Positions 24,701 to 32,650 of a DNA stretch of 64,000 nucleotides are shown piece after piece. Position numbers and translations under genes: made by a program. This DNA comes from Metaphire vulgaris (Eukaryota > Annelida > Clitellata > Crassiclitellata > Megascolecidae): NCBI GenBank assembly GCA_018105865.1, contig CM030851.1:2810468-2874467 (forward strand). Reading direction: 5' to 3'. How positions within the stretch are numbered: position 1 is the first letter of the stretch; the number at the start of each line of letters is the position of its first letter. Under the pieces are notes generated by a model, which saw only the letters and a list, made by a program, of their open reading frames with translations, did not search any database and was not told the DNA's origin.

Positions 24701-26627
24701 GTTGTCATTGCATCAGCAGTCGCTGTTTCTCCAGTCGTTGAATCAGTTGTCATCGCATCAGCAGTCGCTGTTTCTACAGTCGTTGAATCAGTTGTCATCG
24801 CATCAGCAGTCGCTGTTTCTCCAGTCGTTGAATCAGTTGTCATCGCATCAGCAGTCGCTGTTTCTCCAGTCGTTGAATCAGTTGTCATCGAATCAGCAGT
24901 CGCTGTTTCTCCAGTCGTTGAATCAGTTGTCATCGAATCAGCAGTCGCTGTTTTTCCAGTCGTTGAATCAGTTGTCATCGAATCAGCAGTCGCTGTTTCT
25001 CCAGTCGTTGAATCAGTTGTCAATGCATCAGCAGTCTCTGTTTCTCCAGTCGTTGAATCAGTTGTCATCGAATCAGCAGTCGCTGTTTTTCCAGTCGTTG
25101 AATCAGTTGTCATCGAATCAGCAGTCGCTGTTTCTCCAGTTGTTGAATCAGTTGTCATTGCATCAGCAGTCGCTGTTTCTCCAGTCGTTGAATCAGTTGT
25201 CATTGCATCAGGCGTTGCTGTTTCTCCAGTCGTTGAATCAGTTGTCATTGCATCAGCAGTCGCTGTTTCTCCAGTCGTTGAATCAGTTGTCATTGCATCA
25301 GCAGTCGCTGTTTCTCCAGTCGTTGAATCAGTTGTCATCGCATCAGCAGTCGCTGTTTCTCCAGTCGTTGAATCAGTTGTCATTGCATCAGCAGTCGCTG
25401 TTTCTCCAGTCGTTGAATCAGTTGTCATCGCATCAGCAGTCGCAGTTTCTCCAGTCGTTGAATCAGTTGTTATCGAATCAGCAGTCGCTGTTTCTCCAGT
25501 CGTTGAATCAGTTGTCATCGAATCAGCAGTCGCTTTTTCTCCAGTTGTTGAATCAGTTGTCATTGCATCAGCAGTCGCTGTTTCTCCAGTCGTTGAATCA
25601 GTTGTCATTGCATCAGCAGTCGCTGTTTCTCCAGTCGTTGAATCAGTTGTCATCGCATCAGCAGTCGCTGTTTCTACAGTCGTTGAATCAGTTGTCATCG
25701 CATCAGCAGTCGCTGTTTCTCCAGTCGTTGAATCAGTTGTCATCGCATCAGCAGTCGCTGTTTCTCCAGTCGTTGAATCAGTTGTCATCGAATCAGCAGT
25801 CGCTGTTTCTCCAGTCGTTGAATCAGTTGTCATCGAATCAGCAGTCGCTGTTTTTCCAGTCGTTGAATCAGTTGTCATCGAATCAGCAGTCGCTGTTTCT
25901 CCAGTCGTTGAATCAGTTGTCAATGCATCAGCAGTCTCTGTTTCTCCAGTCGTTGAATCAGTTGTCATCGAATCAGCAGTCGCTGTTTTTCCAGTCGTTG
26001 AATCAGTTGTCATCGAATCAGCAGTCGCTGTTTCTCCAGTCGTTGAATCAGTTGTCAATGCATCAGCAGTCGCTGTTTCTCCAGTCGTTGAATCAGTTGT
26101 CATTGCATCAGCAGTCGCTGTTTCTCCAGTCGTTGAATCAGTTGTCATTGCATCAGCAGTCGCTGTTTCTCCAGTCGTTGAATCAGTTGTCATTGCATCA
26201 GCAGTCGCTGTTTCTCCAGTCGTTGAATCAGTTGTCATTGCATCAGCAGTCGCTGTTTCTCCAGTCAGTGAGTCAGTTGTCATGGCATCAGCAGTCGCTG
26301 TTTCTCCAGTCAGTGAGTCAGTTGTCATGGCATCAGCACTTTCGCGCCTATTTCTTTTCGACCTTTTACTTGCATTCTGTGAACTCATTTGAGGTTTTGG
26401 TGTAGATGCAGTAACTTTCCCATGAGTGATTTTCTGCATTCTCTCGTGGTTCTTTATTAATGATGGTTTATCCTTCCCAATCTTCTTCTGAAAGTAGCAG
26501 AAAATTCTTGAAGGAGTACTCGATTCAGACGATACTTTGCAGTGATATCTTATTGTAGTGCTCTCTTTCAAAGAGGAAGAAGAAGAAGGAAGTCCGTTGA
26601 TTCTTTCTGTAGAAGTGGTCGTCTCGC
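9556..26627 (-). CDS. Adhesion G-protein-coupled receptor with long repeat stalk (gene span)
   Basis: A multi-exon minus-strand gene reconstructed from splice sites. In order: a 3342-nt exon of Thr/Ser-rich repeats (26627-23286), GAIN subdomain A (22941-22628), GAIN subdomain B (17478-17388), a split GPS (17214-17152 and 16925-16814), then TM1 (16287-16193), TM2 (15814-15691), TM3 into TM4 (14670-14508), TM4 (13953-13884), TM5 (11762-11675 and 11423-11336), TM6 (10800-10674) and TM7 (10245-10204). Most junction phases agree; two do not (GPS split; TM5 to TM6). The GPS motif [11 protein letters not shown] is canonical, predicting autoproteolysis between Leu and Thr and a tethered agonist. The first exon (signal peptide) and the tail exon are not securely located. 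No specific orthologue is claimed: the stalk is unlike named families, and GAIN/GPS/7TM alone does not fix the subfamily. Expected role: surface adhesion and G-protein signalling. Confidence 0.85.
10204..10245 (-). CDS. Adhesion GPCR TM7 exon
   Basis: A 42-nt exon between AATTTCAG and GAG|GTAAGA, phase 0 at both ends. It encodes [14 protein letters not shown], matching the family TM7 signature G-x-F-I-F-x-F-H followed by Leu-Leu/Phe-x-N-E. The short length is typical of a lone TM7 exon. Confidence 0.85.
10674..10800 (-). CDS. Adhesion GPCR TM6 to start of TM7
   Basis: Encodes [14 protein letters not shown] (the TM6 LG-x-(S/T)-W-x-FG motif of the family) and then [12 protein letters not shown] (start of TM7). 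The acceptor is TATGTTTCAG and the donor CAG|GTAGCC, ending in phase 0 as required by the TM7 exon. Entry needs phase 2, while the best upstream exon ends in phase 1, so a micro-exon, an alternative donor or a 1-bp sequence error lies between. Confidence 0.85.
11336..11423 (-). CDS. Adhesion GPCR end of TM5 and third intracellular loop
   Basis: Reads [20 protein letters not shown] and then SKMITEQRY between a TTGTAG acceptor and a G|GTACGA donor. The hydrophobic run followed by basic residues fits the cytoplasmic end of TM5, where family members carry N-x-x-(I/V)-x-x-V. Phase 0 entry is the only open frame. The exit phase conflicts with TM6. Confidence 0.65.
11675..11762 (-). CDS. Adhesion GPCR second extracellular loop and TM5
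   Basis: Starts by completing a Val codon and reads [20 protein letters not shown], the family ECL2-TM5 signature C-W-L-S ... W-x-F-(I/A)-x-P. The Cys pairs with the Cys at the top of TM3. The 3' boundary is uncertain: GTCTTA at 11674 keeps phase 0 for the next exon, while the better-looking GTACTG at 11682 does not. Confidence 0.8.
11865..12267. mobile_element. GGCTGTCC-type MITE, copy 1 (interrupted)
   Basis: Begins GGGGCTGTCCATTAATTACG and carries the inverted counterpart 'gttgacctaattaatggaca' at 12248-12267. The true right end (GC...) lies beyond a hAT element inserted at 12268-13186, so this MITE resumes at about 13195. It contains the dispersed 'acaaacaaaaaaagt' and 'aaaaggtcatcac' motifs. 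Confidence 0.75.
12268..13186. mobile_element. Non-autonomous hAT element nested in a MITE
   Basis: A 919-bp insert with ends CAGTGGCGTATTTA and TAAATACGCCCCTG and a perfect 8-bp target duplication AATGGACA (12260-12267 and 13187-13194). The target is the terminal repeat of the older MITE. Internally there is a GC-rich 'gggcgtagcccct' segment at 13060-13130. No transposase frame. Confidence 0.85.
13340..13810 (+). mobile_element. CR1/Jockey-like LINE 3' fragment
   Basis: The frame at 13367-13606 reads [14 protein letters not shown] and then [12 protein letters not shown], matching the C-terminus of CR1/Jockey-type reverse transcriptases (L-H-W-L-P-x-x-x-R-(I/V)-x-(F/Y) ... P-x-Y-L-x-x-L-L). 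After a stop the homology continues in another frame to a 3' tail 'gacgctatacaaatatttt'. It is 5'-truncated and dead, and lies in an intron of the adhesion GPCR. Confidence 0.7.
13884..13953 (-). CDS. Adhesion GPCR TM4 exon
   Basis: A 70-nt exon between AAATTTAG and TTAGT|GTAAGT. It joins in phase 1 to the TM3 exon to give [17 protein letters not shown], then EGYGVGLV, joining in phase 2 to CWLS. L-P-x-(I/V)-(I/V)-V-x-I-S and G-Y-G are family hallmarks of TM4 and the start of ECL2. Both phases are exact. Confidence 0.85.
14220..14425 (-). mobile_element. tRNA-derived SINE with LINE-like tail
   Basis: Read on the minus strand from about 14425: an A-box-like CTCATTCGGGCAGAG, a B-box-like TAGGATTCAATCC, then a body ending in AAAGCGCTATATAAATT and AT-rich tandem units (tatatcaatt) down to 14220. 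The AGCGCTATA tail recurs at the ends of the CR1 LINE at 46 kb, as expected for a SINE using LINE machinery. Confidence 0.55.
14508..14670 (-). CDS. Adhesion GPCR TM3 to start of TM4
   Basis: A 163-nt exon after CTGTTAG. It encodes [20 protein letters not shown], then [18 protein letters not shown]: the family G-C-K-x-(V/I)-x-x-L-L-x-Y-F-F and (M/V)-L-x-E-G-x-x-L signatures with the conserved TM3 cysteine. It continues through a basic loop (ARRKNE) to LLVVTAW and donor G|GTAAAC (phase 1), matching the TM4 exon. Confidence 0.9.
15238..15554. mobile_element. hAT-type MITE, CAGTGGTTCTTAACC family, copy 1
   Basis: 317 bp with inverted ends CAGTGGTTCTTAACC and GGTTAAGAACCACTG and a perfect 8-bp target duplication CCTTAAAG (15230-15237 and 15555-15562). 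The ends resemble the Charlie/MER5 type. A second copy lies at 57416-57773. Confidence 0.9.
15691..15814 (-). CDS. Adhesion GPCR TM2 exon
   Basis: 124 nt between CCGTAG and AAC|GTAAGA. It encodes [20 protein letters not shown] and then [10 protein letters not shown], the family TM2 signature (K-x-H-x-x-x-L-x-N-L-x-x-A ... L-V-F-L-x-G). It enters in phase 2 from TM1 and leaves in phase 0 to TM3, both consistent. Confidence 0.9.
16193..16287 (-). CDS. Adhesion GPCR TM1 exon
   Basis: 95 nt between GATTTCAG and TGGAA|GTAAGT. It encodes [20 protein letters not shown] and then IIIHVVTWK, a hydrophobic TM1 helix with the L-S-x-x-(S/T) start common to the family. It follows the GPS exon in phase 0 and joins TM2 in phase 2, completing a Lys codon. 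Confidence 0.85.
16814..16925 (-). CDS. Adhesion GPCR GPS motif, second half
   Basis: Encodes [20 protein letters not shown] and then [16 protein letters not shown]. It has the complete W-S-x-x-G-C and C-x-C-x-H-L-T-x-F-A-V-L-M of a cleavable GPS; autoproteolysis is expected between His-Leu and Thr, exposing TNFAVLM as tethered agonist. Donor TCG|GTGAAT keeps phase 0 to TM1. Entry needs phase 2. Confidence 0.9.
17152..17214 (-). CDS. Adhesion GPCR GPS motif, first half
   Basis: 63 nt after AATTCAG. It encodes [20 protein letters not shown] and Gln, giving the first Cys and Trp of the GPS (C-x-F-W). The apparent donor CAA|GTGCCT leaves phase 0, but the next GPS exon needs phase 2. A GC donor two bases on (GT|GC) would restore frame by adding a Val; a small sequence error is the alternative. 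Confidence 0.8.
17388..17478 (-). CDS. Adhesion GPCR GAIN subdomain B exon
   Basis: 91 nt between TTTTTCCAG and AAG|GTTAGA. It encodes [20 protein letters not shown] and then [10 protein letters not shown]. The pattern S-R-V-(L/I)-S ... L-x-x-P-(V/F)-x-I-x-F-x-H is the GAIN strand pair just before the GPS. It leaves in phase 0 to the first GPS exon, which is exact. Confidence 0.85.
18336..18900 (-). mobile_element. LINE 3' fragment
   Basis: Minus-strand frames read [20 protein letters not shown] and [17 protein letters not shown], then [17 protein letters not shown]. These are the post-RT motifs (L-Y-x-x-E-x-W-T, E-x-x-C-x-R-x-I and G-R-P-x-x-x-W-x-D-D) of endonuclease-RT LINEs. The element ends in an (ATG)n-type tail at about 18336-18352. 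Frames are broken. Confidence 0.75.
18905..20130 (-). mobile_element. LINE reverse-transcriptase fragment
   Basis: Broken minus-strand frames read [20 protein letters not shown] (RT motif), [15 protein letters not shown] (catalytic F-A-D-D), then [18 protein letters not shown] and [14 protein letters not shown]. It is 5'-truncated and abuts another LINE tail at 18900. It occupies an intron of the adhesion GPCR in the same orientation as the gene. Confidence 0.8.
20333..20423 (-). CDS. Possible middle GAIN exon
   Basis: After TGTGTTAGCAG the minus strand reads [20 protein letters not shown] and then [12 protein letters not shown], followed by GTAGAT. The R-N-x-T-F-(W/F) stretch resembles the GAIN strand ending in F-x-N-x-x-(L/F)-F. 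The exit phase does not match the exon at 17478, so another exon or boundary is involved. Confidence 0.35.
20865..21065 (-). CDS. Possible middle GAIN exon
   Basis: An open frame reading [20 protein letters not shown], followed after about 16 residues by [20 protein letters not shown] and RNDR. The second part looks like GAIN strands (I-P-V-x-(F/L) ... V-A-x-S-x-F/Y-x-N). No clean donor follows the RND; a GTAATC lies earlier, at about 20962. It could alternatively be an uninvolved frame. Confidence 0.35.
   Translation of the reverse strand: MATMLMSSADIYGDCVCRAVDRNSTINEIKEDAQNIGNPKITNRIPVDFNGLELSHVALSSFRNDR
21401..22236 (-). mobile_element. Palindrome-capped Helentron-like element C
   Basis: Read on the minus strand: 5' end CTAGCTGTTAACCCGTCA with AAAATGACGG (hairpin); a body matching element D (8720-9100); a GC-rich core with repeated GGGGCGCAG-type units; then a 3' region 'gctgcaatgaagacgctt' and a terminus 'ctgacagacgaaggaaatta' ending in TATATATA. 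The 3' end is shared with elements A and B. The 100-190-codon frames in the core are repeat artefacts. Confidence 0.65.
22628..22941 (-). CDS. Adhesion GPCR GAIN subdomain A exon
   Basis: 314 nt between CCTGTTTAG and AAC|GTAATG. It joins the repeat exon in phase 1 (ACG G/GC) to read [20 protein letters not shown] and onward, then a helical stretch [20 protein letters not shown], followed by [18 protein letters not shown]-x-x-L-(L/x)-x-G-D-L-x-x-S-(V/I)-x-x-(L/V)-x-x-L is typical of GAIN subdomain A helices. Several N-glycosylation sequons are visible. No hormone-receptor domain is present. Confidence 0.8.
23286..26627 (-). CDS. Adhesion GPCR repeat-stalk exon
   Basis: A single 3342-nt exon. 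It enters in phase 1 after AACAAACAG and leaves in phase 1 at ACGG|GTAATA, where it joins the GAIN exon in frame. The open frame has no internal start that needs to be used. A basic, Ser/Thr-rich N-terminal part precedes about 57 copies of [15 protein letters not shown] (7 of 15 residues Thr/Ser, 3 acidic), then a degenerate tail ([15 protein letters not shown]). This predicts an extended, O-glycosylated, acidic mucin-like stalk. Upstream coding sequence, including the signal peptide, must lie beyond 26627 and was not found. Confidence 0.85.
23745..26340 (-). repeat. 45-bp tandem array inside the stalk exon
   Basis: About 57 head-to-tail 45-bp units (15 codons). Divergence is lowest in the middle and highest towards the 23.7-kb end. 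Because 45 is divisible by 3, several frames stay open on both strands, which explains the 705-codon plus-strand frame at 24288-26405. A higher-order unit of 900 bp (20 units) is visible: 24486-25140 equals 25386-26040. Confidence 0.95.
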
Positions 26628-28135
26628 CTGTTTGTTATAGACAAAATATACTCAGCCAAAATTATTAGAGTATGAACTATCTGCTCTGTTGTGAAAACTG
26701 GTTAAATGACACCTTCCTTAGAATATTTTTCACAAGTCATAAGTCCATATTTTGGCTGTTTGAATTTGTTAAATAATTTTTAGGAATTATCTAAAGGTAT
26801 CATTCAAATTGAAGGTACACGGTTAACTGCCATTTCGCCGAATCCCATTTCGTCGAATTCCCATTTCGCCGAATTCGAGTTTCGCTAAAATGCTGCAATA
26901 ATACGCTTTTAATGCAACATGGCAATGTGCGTTAGGTCTGTATTTATACTCAAAACGTACAAGCACTTCACAGTATAACAGTCAGAAAAGGCTGTGACCA
27001 ATGATGAAGGGCCTAACGAATATTCACGAAGACGCAACAAACTCTACAACCTATTTTCAATAATAATCCCATTTTATCTCTAAACTCAAAATTTAACCCA
27101 AACAAATCTTGAAAGCACAAAATACGAACCCCATTTTCGACCCGCCTCACCTTTTAGACAGCAACGGCATTAGGCTCGCCAAGAACGCCTTTTTGCACCG
27201 TTGCTTGCTCCATTTATCCAAAATTACCATAAAAGTCACAATTTTAACCCGTTTTAACCCTAAGCCCAAAATCTAACCATAACCCCTATTTTAATCCTTT
27301 TAGTGCAGGCCACGGTGATTATAACCCTACAATCTTAAAAATCTAAAAATACTAACCCTATTTTTGACCAGCCTCGATCGATTTTAGATAGAAGGGGCAT
27401 TCGAGACACGTAACATCCCTCCCCTGTTTTTAGAGCTAACAAACTTGGCTACCTTTTTATTTTCGTTATGAATATTCATTAGGTTTTGTATGAATATCCA
27501 TTTGCTTCAAGTGTGGGTTTGTGATTGGTCACTGCCTTTTCTGGACTGTACTCCTGAGAGGCTCTTCTTAAAAAGTAAATAGACCAGGACTACCATAAAT
27601 AGTCTGGTTGACAAATGAGGCCTACATTTTATTGATCTTCAATGTTTAAATTTTTAACTGGCACTATCAGAAAAACTAGTTTTTCTTAGAAACAAATTCA
27701 AACAATGTTATATTTTTAACTCTTAATATAAGACTAAGACAAAATAAAATATTAAGATTTTAAAGCCTTCTCCACTTGTACTAAAATACCATGTTCATAT
27801 ACAGGAACATCGCCTAGAAGACATATCATTATTCACAATGTACTCATTAACAGAGCATATTGGAATGGTTGCTTGGATAAGTGGATAATTAGTTTTCAAA
27901 TAGTGTTCAATAGTTGTCATTTGTGGTAATCTGCAAAGCAAGTTTTCCTTTGCCATTATGCAGACGGACTTTGCAGATACGTGTACAATGGTGTACATTA
28001 CTGTAGTGTTTTCATGCATACATGACAACGACCTTGTGTTGCACTCATTTGTTCATGCTGCAACTCCTCTGCCTGTCCAACATCCAATGGACGTTTTGCC
28101 ACTTGTTGACTGTGCAATGTTGTGTTGGGAGGAGA
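26628..28135. other. Upstream flank of the adhesion GPCR
   Basis: No exon could be assigned, although the 5' exon or exons of the receptor must lie here or beyond. A short tandem run of 'cccatttcgccgaatt' (26828-26885) and CCCTAA-like degenerate tracts (27060-27360) are seen. The 77-codon minus frame at 27795-28028 has no recognisable domain. Confidence 0.4.
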
Positions 28136-28143
28136 CGTGCCCT

Positions 28144-28287
28144 CAGCGGTGGCTCCAGGATTTGGAAAGAGAAAGCATTGGAGTGGCAAGTTCTAAGCAT
28201 GTGGGAAACTATTTTTCATAAATCAGCACATACAAGAATAATATAACCCTCCATGTGGGACACTGAACCCATGTGGAGCTGCCGCTG
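28144..28287. mobile_element. hAT-type MITE (144 bp)
   Basis: Ends CAGCGGTGGCTCC and GGAGCTGCCGCTG are inverted repeats, with a perfect 8-bp target duplication CGTGCCCT (28136-28143 and 28288-28295). It belongs to the CAGTGGCGGCTCC family also seen at 38185, 50081 and 54170. Confidence 0.85.
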
Positions 28288-28419
28288 CGTGCCCTTGAGT
28301 AGGCACAATACGATCAGTCGTAGGAATGACAAATAATAATATAATAATATAACAAGGTTTAAAGTGGTTCAGTAAGGACTGCCCTGTGTGAGAAGTGAGA
28401 ACCACTGTTGTTCCCGTCC

Positions 28420-29280
28420 AATCTTATATCCTAAACTACTGAGGTTTATTTTGAACTCGTTTGCAGTTGTAACCGTTACTATCCCCTCATCCAGTTCATT
28501 CTATCTGGCCACCACTCTTGCACTAAAATAGTGCTGTTTATGTCTCCCAACCCGCTCCTTGAACAGTTTATGCTGTGTCCTCTGGTTCGATCATACTGCT
28601 TCATTGTAAAAAAAACTTTTTCTTGGCATTTCCACTTTGCTTGTTAGTATTTTGTATGTCTTAACCAAATCCCCCCCTCTCTCTCTTCTTTTTTCCAGGG
28701 TTGTCAAGTCCAGTGTTTTAGCCTTTCCTCGTAGGTTAGTTTATGATATCCTTTGATCTTCTCTGTTGCTCTGTGTTGTACTCTTTCTAAGGTCTCTATG
28801 TCTTTCTTCAGGAATGGACACCATGCTTGAACACAATACTCTAAATGTGGGCGTGCCTATGTCTTGTAAAGTCTTATTATTACATATTTCTCTCTGCTCA
28901 CTATCGTTGTTTTGATCATACTTAGAATTTTGTTGGCCTTCTTAGCTGCCTCTGCACATTGCCTAGATGGCTTTAAGCTGTTATGTATGATGACCCCTAG
29001 ATCTTTCTCTTCGTTCGTAGCTTTTAGTCCTTTCCCACATAACTGAAATTTATGATCTGTTCCCTTCTTCCCAATGTGCATCACAGAGCATTTATCTGTA
29101 TTAAAAAGCATTTGCCAATCTGCTGACCACTAAGATAGTCTATTTAGGTCTTGTTGTAAAATTGTTGCCTCTGCTTCGCTATCACTCTGTCCACACAGTT
29201 TTGTGTCATCAGCAAATTCTGAAATTTCTGACATTATATTGTCATCGATGTCGTTGATGCATATTAAAATGATTCATGTC
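28420..29280 (-). mobile_element. Jockey/CR1-like LINE fragment
   Basis: The minus frame at 28857-29111 reads MLFNTDKCSVMHIGKK and EEKDLGVIIHNSLKPS, then AKKANKILSMIKTTIVSREK. These are the F-N-x-x-K-C-x-x-(M/L)-H-(I/L)-G and D-L-G-V-x-(I/V) motifs that follow the catalytic site in Jockey/CR1 RTs. Homology continues with broken frames to about 28420 (...[17 protein letters not shown]). Dead fragment. Confidence 0.75.
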
Positions 29281-31951
29281 ATCATCATGTAAGTCAGCGA
29301 TCCACAACCTTTTTTAAAATGTACCCCAAAGCAAACAATTGAACTTCGTATGTACCCAATAGGCATGTAACAATTGTAACATACAGCACCTGAAATTGTT
29401 TCGCTTTATACTACGTCTTTTGGATTTTATTGGCATTTGAATAAATTTTTGAGAAAGCTTCATGTTTTCTCTGAAAAATGTGCGATTGCCTTTGTTTCTC
29501 AGCAATTTTGAACTCCTTCCGCCTTCCACGGACTCTTTTGTACAATTACACCATGTCCGCTTTATATATAATCCTGTATTCGCTCAAATAACGATCAGAT
29601 GACAATTTGAGAAGTGGAAATCTAGAATTTGTGCGGCAGGTTATAACTTAACGAAAGAGAAATCATGCGTGGACTCTGTGAATACCTTATGGAAAGAACA
29701 TATTCGGTCAAAATGCTTCCTGTGATAAATGCCGTTAATGCAATTTCCATTTCTTCTAATTGGTGTGAAAGGGATTCTCGCAAAAGAATTTGCTAATCAC
29801 CCCAACGAAAACTTCGCTTATGACAAACAGTCTCGTCACTATTATTCGTCAGATGAGTGGGTCCACATCTCATAATTCGATTCTACAAAGCACGTTGACT
29901 ATTGGCTGATTTGAGGCAAATATTCAGCTCTAGACTCACAAAGCAAGAAAAGACATCGAGACAATTTGTCCGATGAAAAGTGGAGAAAACTCCTGGAGTT
30001 GATGCCTAATACCAGTATTCTGCACAACTTTTTCTCTGGACAGGTTTAATGATAAATTACATCTTCGAGTCTCTTTTTGTTTCTTGTAAAAGACGTTTAT
30101 TTCTTTCATATATCTGCAGTGTTCAGTGAGCAGATTTGATTGTAATTTCTAACGAAAAAACAAATGCAAAATGCCAAACCTTTTTCCTAAAAAAAGGCAC
30201 TGGATATGTATGCTATTTCATTATTTGAAATATGTCAACGGACAGAAAAGCCATCTGTTTAGGGAGTCATACCCCCTGTAAAGCGCCCTTGTTTTTGGCT
30301 ATGCTATAATTAGTATGTAAAGTAAAGTAAAATCTCGTGGCGCTACGCATTACGGCGCTATATAAATAGTCCAGTATACAATACAATCAGGGACGTCATT
30401 TGGAGATAGTGGGGAGCGTTACTCCTGATTTTTAGAGAAAATTTCGCCAATGTTCGTGTTTTTTAGTTTTTAAATGCAAATCGATTAAAGAGATAGAAAG
30501 ACTGACAAGAAAAAAAGGTCATCAATCCCTCAAGGAGGTAAGGAGGTTCGATTTTGAGCGATTAATCCCATAAACCCCACGAAAAGCCTGACAAGCAAAA
30601 AAGGTAAAAAGGTCATCAACTTTTTCGCAAACTTGTCAGGTCCAAAGTGTCTTGTCTCCCTGAAAAACAGTGAAATGACGACCCTGAATACAATGTCAGT
30701 TCTTGATGATAAGTTATGCATTTGAGCTTTTGGGTTGAACGATAATCCTAATTCAGAATGAAATCATATGATGAAAGAAGCAGATGAGACAGATCTACAG
30801 TAAATCTTAAGCATTTGGTAAAAATTAAGGAATTTGTGCAGCCTACAAATGTTTAAAGATGCGAATCAATGAAGAGCTAAAACATTATCATTTAAAATAT
30901 ATTAAAATAATTTCAAATGATAAAGCGTACATTTCGAAGCCTTTCCATTGGAATATCGATGAAGATGAAGAACGAAGATCAGTATCAACCACTTAAAGAC
31001 GCTTATGCTTTGAAACCGAGAAAATTCTAGGTTCATTTTCTCAATCGGCAATGGTCCTAAAATGAACAGTAGTTTAACCAAATGTTGAATTACCAATAAT
31101 ACCTTTGGTCCTTTGGAGCCGTGGCGTAGCGTGCATTTTTGCCGCCTGTGGCTCATGGCTAATCCACCGCCCCAAATTCATTCGTATCAGATGGCTCATG
31201 TCGTCGCTCCAAAAATGTTTACATTCCTTCTAAATTTTGTCGCCTTCACTAGAATACCCTCACAAGCAAGAAAAAAGGTCGCAGTTTATTGGATTAATTC
31301 GGTGTCGTTAGCTTTAATGTCTATCAGGCATAATCTTAACCTTATTTAAATCTTATTTTCAAGATTCCTCATTTGTATGACATCTGTCTACGGCACTTTA
31401 GCCGTTATGAGTTCTCTTGCAGCAGACTGTCGACGTCTAAGTTGTTCCGAAACCTTAGATATCTGTACCGCTAAATTTTCTGAATAAAATAAAACCTCTA
31501 TCACTCTGATTCATTGAACATATTTTAACAATCCTGAGCCAAATTGCACGACATTTGGTATACTTCTGCGATGCTATAGGTCCTATCCTAATTCCTAAAT
31601 GCAGCCATTTACATTATTCAGTCAAAATCCAATGTGCAGCGGCGCCACCTAGCGTAAACCAGAGTAAATTATACGGATAGCATTAATGCCTCCGGACACC
31701 CGCTCAGCTAACAAAGGCATTTATTATGGTAAATCTTCTAAGTTGTCGGAAAACTATGCCTATCAGAACATTTCGTCTATCCTACTTTATTTATTTTAAA
31801 AAATAGATTTCACTAATTCAGCAAAGTAGGGTACTTAGATCACTTTCAATTGTTTCGTTATTCGAAATCAATGTAAATGTCTGTCATACATAAATGTCTT
31901 TCATAAGAAATGTAAATGTATGCCATAAATGTTTGTCATTAGAAAGAGGCT
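29281..31951. other. Intergenic DNA with dispersed repeat pieces
   Basis: No gene recognised. It holds a LINE/SINE tail piece at 30310-30365 ('gtaaagtaaaatctcgtgg', 'ggcgctatataaatag'), copies of the 'tgacaagcaaaaaaggt' motif at about 30500, 30586 and 31259, and a 31115-31280 segment related to 1290-1640 in reverse. Frames of 63-84 codons lack domains. Confidence 0.4.
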
Positions 31952-31968
31952 AATGGAAATGGAAAAGA

Positions 31969-32650
31969 GTGTTTAAAACGCTAAAGGAGCTTACAAAAAC
32001 CTTCGCGCCTCAAACATGTTGCATCAAATCAAAAGAAGGGATTATGTTGGGAGAGAAAGCAGCGATATTGAAAAGATGGGAAGAGTATGGAACGGAATTA
32101 TTTAGCTCAGAGGAGGAAAAGTCAGAAACACCCATGCCAGAGGCATATAGATGGGAAAAGGAACCACCTCCTTTAAAGTCAGAAATAGAAAAGGCAATAT
32201 CAAGAACTGCCAACAGGAAAGCTGCGGGAGCGGATGACATACCAATTGAATTACTCAAATTGGGAAAAGATGAGGCAATCACAATTATGCACAAATTATG
32301 TGTTAGAATTTGGGAGACGGGTGAGTGGCCAAGCGATTGGCTGAAATCAATATTTATACCGTTACCAAAGAAAGGAGACAAAAACGAATGCACGAATTAT
32401 AGAACTATAGCCCTGATATCACATATTAGTAAGATATTGCTACGAGTCATTTTGGAAAGGATAGACAACAAAATGGAGGAGGAGATTGCAATAGAGCAAG
32501 CAGGCTTCAGAAAAGGACGTGGCACAAGGGATCACATAACAAATTTAAGAATAATAATGGAAAAGGCAAAAGAATTCCAGCAGCCACTGTACATCTGCTT
32601 TATAGACTATACAAAAGCATTTGACTCTGTACCTCATAAAAAATTATGGT
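31969..32650 (+). pseudogene. LINE reverse transcriptase, N-terminal part
   Basis: Contains RKAAGADDIPIELLK, SIFIPLPKKGDKNECTNYRT, EQAGFRKGRGTRDHI and CFIDYTKAFDSVPHKKLW: the fingers and first palm motifs (A-G-x-D-x-(I/L)-P, (I/L)-P-K-K-G-x, N-Y-R-x-I-x-L, D-(Y/F)-x-K-A-F-D). The D of YTKAFD is the first catalytic aspartate. The frame ends where element A has inserted. The usual upstream endonuclease domain is absent. Confidence 0.85.

Noticed and set aside
24288..26405. A 705-codon plus-strand open frame ([15 protein letters not shown] repeats) opposite the receptor stalk
   Set aside because: It is the antisense of a 45-bp array. A period divisible by three with no stop in the unit keeps frames open on both strands. 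The minus frame has splice sites in phase with GAIN; this one has none.
29690..29760. Candidate signal-peptide exon for the adhesion GPCR (MEIALTAFITGSILTEYV, minus strand)
   Set aside because: Hydrophobic and followed by GTATTC, but it ends in phase 2 while the stalk exon needs phase 1, and there is no other support.
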